Part shown: in pieces, positions 6,286-8,662 of the stretch | Layout: every line of letters begins with the position of its first letter | Position numbering within the stretch: the stretch's first letter is position 1 | Assembly (NCBI GenBank): GCA_900554855.1 | Contig: USIZ01000043.1 | Span: 1-8,662 of the forward strand | DNA: 8,662 nucleotides | Direction: 5' to 3' | DNA from: an uncultured Eubacteriales bacterium | GTDB taxonomy: Bacteria > Bacillota > Clostridia > Oscillospirales > Oscillospiraceae | Position numbers and translations under genes: made by a program | Notes under the pieces: generated by a model | Database searches by the model: none | Told to the model about the DNA's origin: nothing | Seen by the model: the letters and a program-made list of their open reading frames with translations, nothing else

Positions 6286-6293
6286 CTGGGGGT

Positions 6294-6322
6294 ATTGTAC
6301 CATCTATGAAATCTTTTTTCAA
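6294..6322 (-). promoter_or_regulatory. Sigma-A promoter for the epimerase-regulator-DUF624 operon
   Basis: On the minus strand TTGAAA (6317..6322) and TACAAT (6294..6299) are separated by exactly 17 bases. The predicted start is near 6287, leaving a leader of about 125 bases before the epimerase ATG, long for a simple enzyme gene and full of inverted repeats. Confidence 0.78.
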
Positions 6323-6352
6323 TGACCGAAGAGCATGAATCGGCCTTTCTTT

Positions 6353-6384
6353 GAAAATTTTCTCCATTTGTGAAAATTATTTTA
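6353..6384. promoter_or_regulatory. Candidate regulator sites between the divergent epimerase and kinase promoters
   Basis: The perfect palindrome GAAAATTTTC (6353..6362) is followed by TGAAAATTATTTTA (6371..6384). The latter shares 13 consecutive bases with the site in the esterase leader (2545..2557). The core GAAAATTAT occurs a further time at 6460..6468, inside the kinase leader. The pair sits upstream of both -35 boxes, suited to control of both operons. The RpiR protein is the likely binder by proximity only. Confidence 0.4.
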
Positions 6385-6393
6385 TTTTAGCTC

Positions 6394-6422
6394 TTGCTAA
6401 ACAACGCCAATTTGCGTATTAT
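6394..6422 (+). promoter_or_regulatory. Sigma-A promoter for the kinase-nagA operon
   Basis: TTGCTA (6394..6399) and TATTAT (6417..6422) are 17 bases apart, predicting a start near 6429 and a leader of about 83 bases. A dyad TTGCG (6412..6416) / CGCAA (6428..6432) brackets the -10 box and could be an operator. Confidence 0.65.
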
Positions 6423-6511
6423 GATAGCGCAAGCATCCATGCACCCGCTGAGATGTGTGGAAAATTATAGTTCATTTATCCCGCTGTGTTGAAACGAGGA
6501 GGTATTTCACA

Positions 6512-7894
6512 ATGAATCGATATGGAATCGAGATCACCGTCAAGAATGCGCCCAAGCTGGACCCGGAGTTCATGCCCATCCTACAGTTCAACCGCGCCTT
6601 CCTGAAAACGGCCAAGAAGCCCGTGTCCATCGCTGTGGAGCGTGCCGACGGCCAGATGGCCACCTGCCACACCTTTATTCACGGCACCCCAGAGATGGCC
6701 GAGGCGGATCACTACTATGTGAACCGTCTGGTCAAGACCATCCTGTGGATGAAGGGCGGCTTCAAGGTATATGTAGCCGGCGACGAGGACACCTACAACT
6801 ATCTGAAGCAGGCTTACTCCGCCGGCGGCGAGCAGGACTTCGACTTTGATTACATGGCCAATGTCTTTGAGCACCCCTTTGAGGTCGTGCTGGTGGACAA
6901 GGTGCCCGAGGCCAAGGACTCCCCCAAGAAGATGGGCGGCCATCTGGAGGGCTGCCGCATCGGTTTTGACGCAGGCGGCTCCGACCGCAAGGTCTCCGCT
7001 GTGGTGGACGGCGAGAGCGTCTATTCCGAGGAAGTCGTCTGGTTCCCCAAGGTGAATTCCGACCCCGACTATCACTATGAGGGCATCGTCGCCGCGCTGA
7101 AGTCCGCCGCCGAGCATATGCCCCGGGTGGACGCAGTGGGCGTCTCCTCCGCCGGTGTCTATATCAACAACCGCACCATGAACGCCTCCCTGTTCCTGCA
7201 GGTGCCCAAGGATCAGTTCGACGCCAAGGTCAAGGACATCTACATCCGCGCCATCACCGACACCTTCGGCGACGTGCCCTTCGAGGTCGTCAACGACGGC
7301 GACGTGTCCGCGCTGGCCGGCATGATGAGCCTGGGTGAACCCAACGTGCTGGGCATTGCCATGGGCACCAGCGAGGCCGTCGGCTATGTGGATCCCAACG
7401 GCTGCATCACCGGCTGGCTGAACGAACTGGCCTTCGTGCCTGTGGACTGCCATCCCGACGCCATGGAGGACGAGTGGAGCCATGACATCGGCTGCGGCGT
7501 CAAGTACTTCTCCCAGGACTCCGTCATCAAGCTGGCCCCCCGCGCCGGCATCGAGCTGGACGAGGCCCTCTCCCCCGCCGAAAAGCTGAAGGTCGTTCAG
7601 GCCCGCATGGCCGAGGATGATTCCGCCGCCGCAGATATCTACTCCTCCATCGGCACCTATCTGGGTCACACGCTGGCTTACTACTACGACCTCTACGCCT
7701 GCAAGCACGTTCTGCTGCTAGGCCGCGTCATGAGCGGCAAGGGCGGCGACATCGTTCTGGCCGAGGCCAAGCGCGTGCTCCGCGAGGAATATCCCGAGTT
7801 GGACGGCAAGATCCTGCCCACCCTGCCCGACGAGAAGTTCCGCCGCGTGGGTCAGTCCGCCGCCGCCGCCAGCCTGCCTGAGCTGAAGAAATAA
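6512..7894 (+). CDS. ROK-like sugar kinase with N-terminal extension (probable amino sugar kinase)
   Basis: A 460-residue protein, much longer than the usual ROK kinase of about 300. From residue 148 it shows the actin-like kinase plan: phosphate-1 loop GFDAGGSDRK (151-160), GVSSAGVY (210-217), VVNDGDVSALAG with the probable catalytic Asp262, a second phosphate motif AMGTSEAVG (283-291), and LLLGRVMSGKGGDI (401-414) near the adenosine site. The first 145 residues are not recognised. The classic ROK zinc motif (GHxxxxxxGxxCxCGxxGCxE) is missing, and the expected GELGH region reads LNELAFVPVDCHPD. The ATG at 6512 is preceded by AGGAGG 9 bases away. An in-frame ATG at 6455 lies in the leader without such a site. 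Downstream nagA (14 bp) and the divergent epimerase suggest GlcNAc as substrate, by inference. A non-kinase sugar-binding role is possible given the divergence. Confidence 0.75.
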   Translation: MNRYGIEITVKNAPKLDPEFMPILQFNRAFLKTAKKPVSIAVERADGQMATCHTFIHGTPEMAEADHYYVNRLVKTILWMKGGFKVYVAGDEDTYNYLKQAYSAGGEQDFDFDYMANVFEHPFEVVLVDKVPEAKDSPKKMGGHLEGCRIGFDAGGSDRKVSAVVDGESVYSEEVVWFPKVNSDPDYHYEGIVAALKSAAEHMPRVDAVGVSSAGVYINNRTMNASLFLQVPKDQFDAKVKDIYIRAITDTFGDVPFEVVNDGDVSALAGMMSLGEPNVLGIAMGTSEAVGYVDPNGCITGWLNELAFVPVDCHPDAMEDEWSHDIGCGVKYFSQDSVIKLAPRAGIELDEALSPAEKLKVVQARMAEDDSAAADIYSSIGTYLGHTLAYYYDLYACKHVLLLGRVMSGKGGDIVLAEAKRVLREEYPELDGKILPTLPDEKFRRVGQSAAAASLPELKK

Positions 7895-7908
7895 GGGAGG
7901 CACACACC

Positions 7909-8662
7909 ATGCGGATCAAAAATGCCCGTATTTTCCAGAACGGCTCCTTTGTCCCCGGCGGCATCGAGTTTGACGACAAGATCACCGCTGTGGGCGCGGG
8001 TCTGGCCACCGAGGATGCGCTGGACGCCGAAGGCTGCTATCTGATTCCCGGCCTCATCGACATCCATACCCACGCCGCCATGGGCGAGGACGCCAGCGAC
8101 GGCAAGCCGGAGGGTATGCCCGTTCTGTCCCGCTACTACGCCGCCGGCGGCGTCACCTCCTGGTGTCCCACCACCATGACTCTGAAAGAGCCGGTGCTCA
8201 CTCAGGCCATGCACACCATCCGCGACTTTGTCCGCCCCGCCGACGGCGCCAAGGTGGCGGGCGTCAATCTGGAGGGCCCCTTCCTCTGCTATGCCAAGCG
8301 GGGCGCTCAGGCCGCGGAAAACCTCCACGCCCCGGACGCCGCCATGTTCCATCGACTGGATGAGGCCAGCGGCGGCATTGTCCGTTTGGTCACCGTCGCC
8401 CCCGAGGAGCCCGGCGCGATGGAGTTCATCCGGGATGTGAGCCAAACCTGCACCGTGTCCATCGGCCACACCACCGCCGACTACGACACCGCCATGGCCG
8501 CCTATCAGGCCGGTGCCTCCCACGCCACCCACCTCTTCAACGGTATGCCCTCCCTGCTCCACCGGGAGCCGGGCGTCATTGCCGCCGCCTGCGACGCGGA
8601 TGCCAGCGTGGAACTCATCACCGACGGTCTGCATATCCTCCCCTCCGTAATCCGGCTGACCC
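7909..8662 (+). CDS. nagA: N-acetylglucosamine-6-phosphate deacetylase (partial, runs off the window)
   Basis: Removes acetate from GlcNAc-6-P to give glucosamine-6-P, the step before NagB. The first 251 residues are in the window, of about 380-390 in the family. The amidohydrolase metal and substrate motifs appear in order: DIHTHAAMGED (His53, His55), LEGPF (Glu122), SIGHTTADYD (His187), ATHLFNGMPSLLHREPG (His208, Asn211, His218, Arg219) and ITDGLHI (Asp239, His242). The catalytic Asp of the later strand lies beyond the edge. The ATG follows AGGGAGG at 8 bases. It is only 14 bases after the kinase stop, so the two are co-transcribed and probably act in sequence. The first metal motif reads HTHAAMG, whereas I would expect a Gly after the second His in many relatives. 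All other motifs are conventional, so I am confident of the assignment. Confidence 0.93.
   Translation, partial: MRIKNARIFQNGSFVPGGIEFDDKITAVGAGLATEDALDAEGCYLIPGLIDIHTHAAMGEDASDGKPEGMPVLSRYYAAGGVTSWCPTTMTLKEPVLTQAMHTIRDFVRPADGAKVAGVNLEGPFLCYAKRGAQAAENLHAPDAAMFHRLDEASGGIVRLVTVAPEEPGAMEFIRDVSQTCTVSIGHTTADYDTAMAAYQAGASHATHLFNGMPSLLHREPGVIAAACDADASVELITDGLHILPSVIRLT

Noticed and set aside
4000..6309. A 769-codon open frame on the plus strand, antisense to the regulator and epimerase
   Set aside because: It is a shadow of GC-rich codon use. Its translation resembles no family, it spans two well-supported genes and their spacer, and it has no convincing ribosome binding site.
7852..8634. Open frame on the minus strand at the right end
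   Set aside because: It is antisense to the end of the kinase and to nagA, whose motifs and ribosome binding site are clear on the plus strand.

Overview
This looks like a carbohydrate-utilisation locus from a gut-type Clostridia genome, most likely Oscillospiraceae/Ruminococcaceae. That assignment is an inference. It rests on GC-rich coding sequence with AT-rich promoters, strong AGGAGG ribosome binding sites, near-consensus sigma-A promoters, a Clostridia-style lipoprotein signal on the binding protein, and a family set typical of Firmicutes (RpiR regulator, DUF624/YesL, MalF-type ABC transporter). There are seven complete or partial intact genes and one broken one. I see no mobile element, CRISPR array, rRNA or tRNA.

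Layout. Left part: a sugar-binding lipoprotein (914..2293, minus) is followed by a MalF-type permease running off the left edge (minus), whose frame is cut by a TGA at 65..67. A hairpin with a T-rich tail separates them. Divergent from the lipoprotein is an SGNH-fold esterase (2587..3225, plus) resembling the Mycobacterium smegmatis arylesterase/acyltransferase MsAcT. Two opposed sigma-A promoters lie in the 293 bp between them. The esterase converges on the next operon at a very strong two-way terminator (3241..3284). Middle: a minus-strand operon runs N-acylglucosamine 2-epimerase (4948..6162), RpiR/SIS regulator (3994..4875), DUF624 membrane protein (3295..3957). Right part: across a 349 bp divergent intergenic region, a plus-strand operon starts with an unusual ROK-like kinase (6512..7894) and continues 14 bp later with N-acetylglucosamine-6-phosphate deacetylase, nagA (7909 to the window end).

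How it may work together (inference): the ABC transporter imports an N-acetylated amino sugar or a glycoside containing one. The esterase could remove O-acetyl groups. The epimerase interconverts free ManNAc and GlcNAc, the ROK-like enzyme phosphorylates GlcNAc, and NagA deacetylates GlcNAc-6-P. This free-sugar order (epimerase, then ROK kinase, then NagA) resembles the sialic acid route known in Bacteroides fragilis more than the NanK/NanE-phosphate route. No sialidase, sialate lyase or NagB lies in the window, so the starting substrate is unproven. The RpiR protein is the obvious candidate regulator, and a short AT-rich motif (TGAAAATTATTTT) recurs in both divergent promoter regions.

Most worth a second look: the nonsense codon in the permease EAA loop, the zinc-motif-less ROK-like kinase with a roughly 145-residue N-terminal extension, the shared promoter motif, and the long structured leader of the epimerase mRNA.
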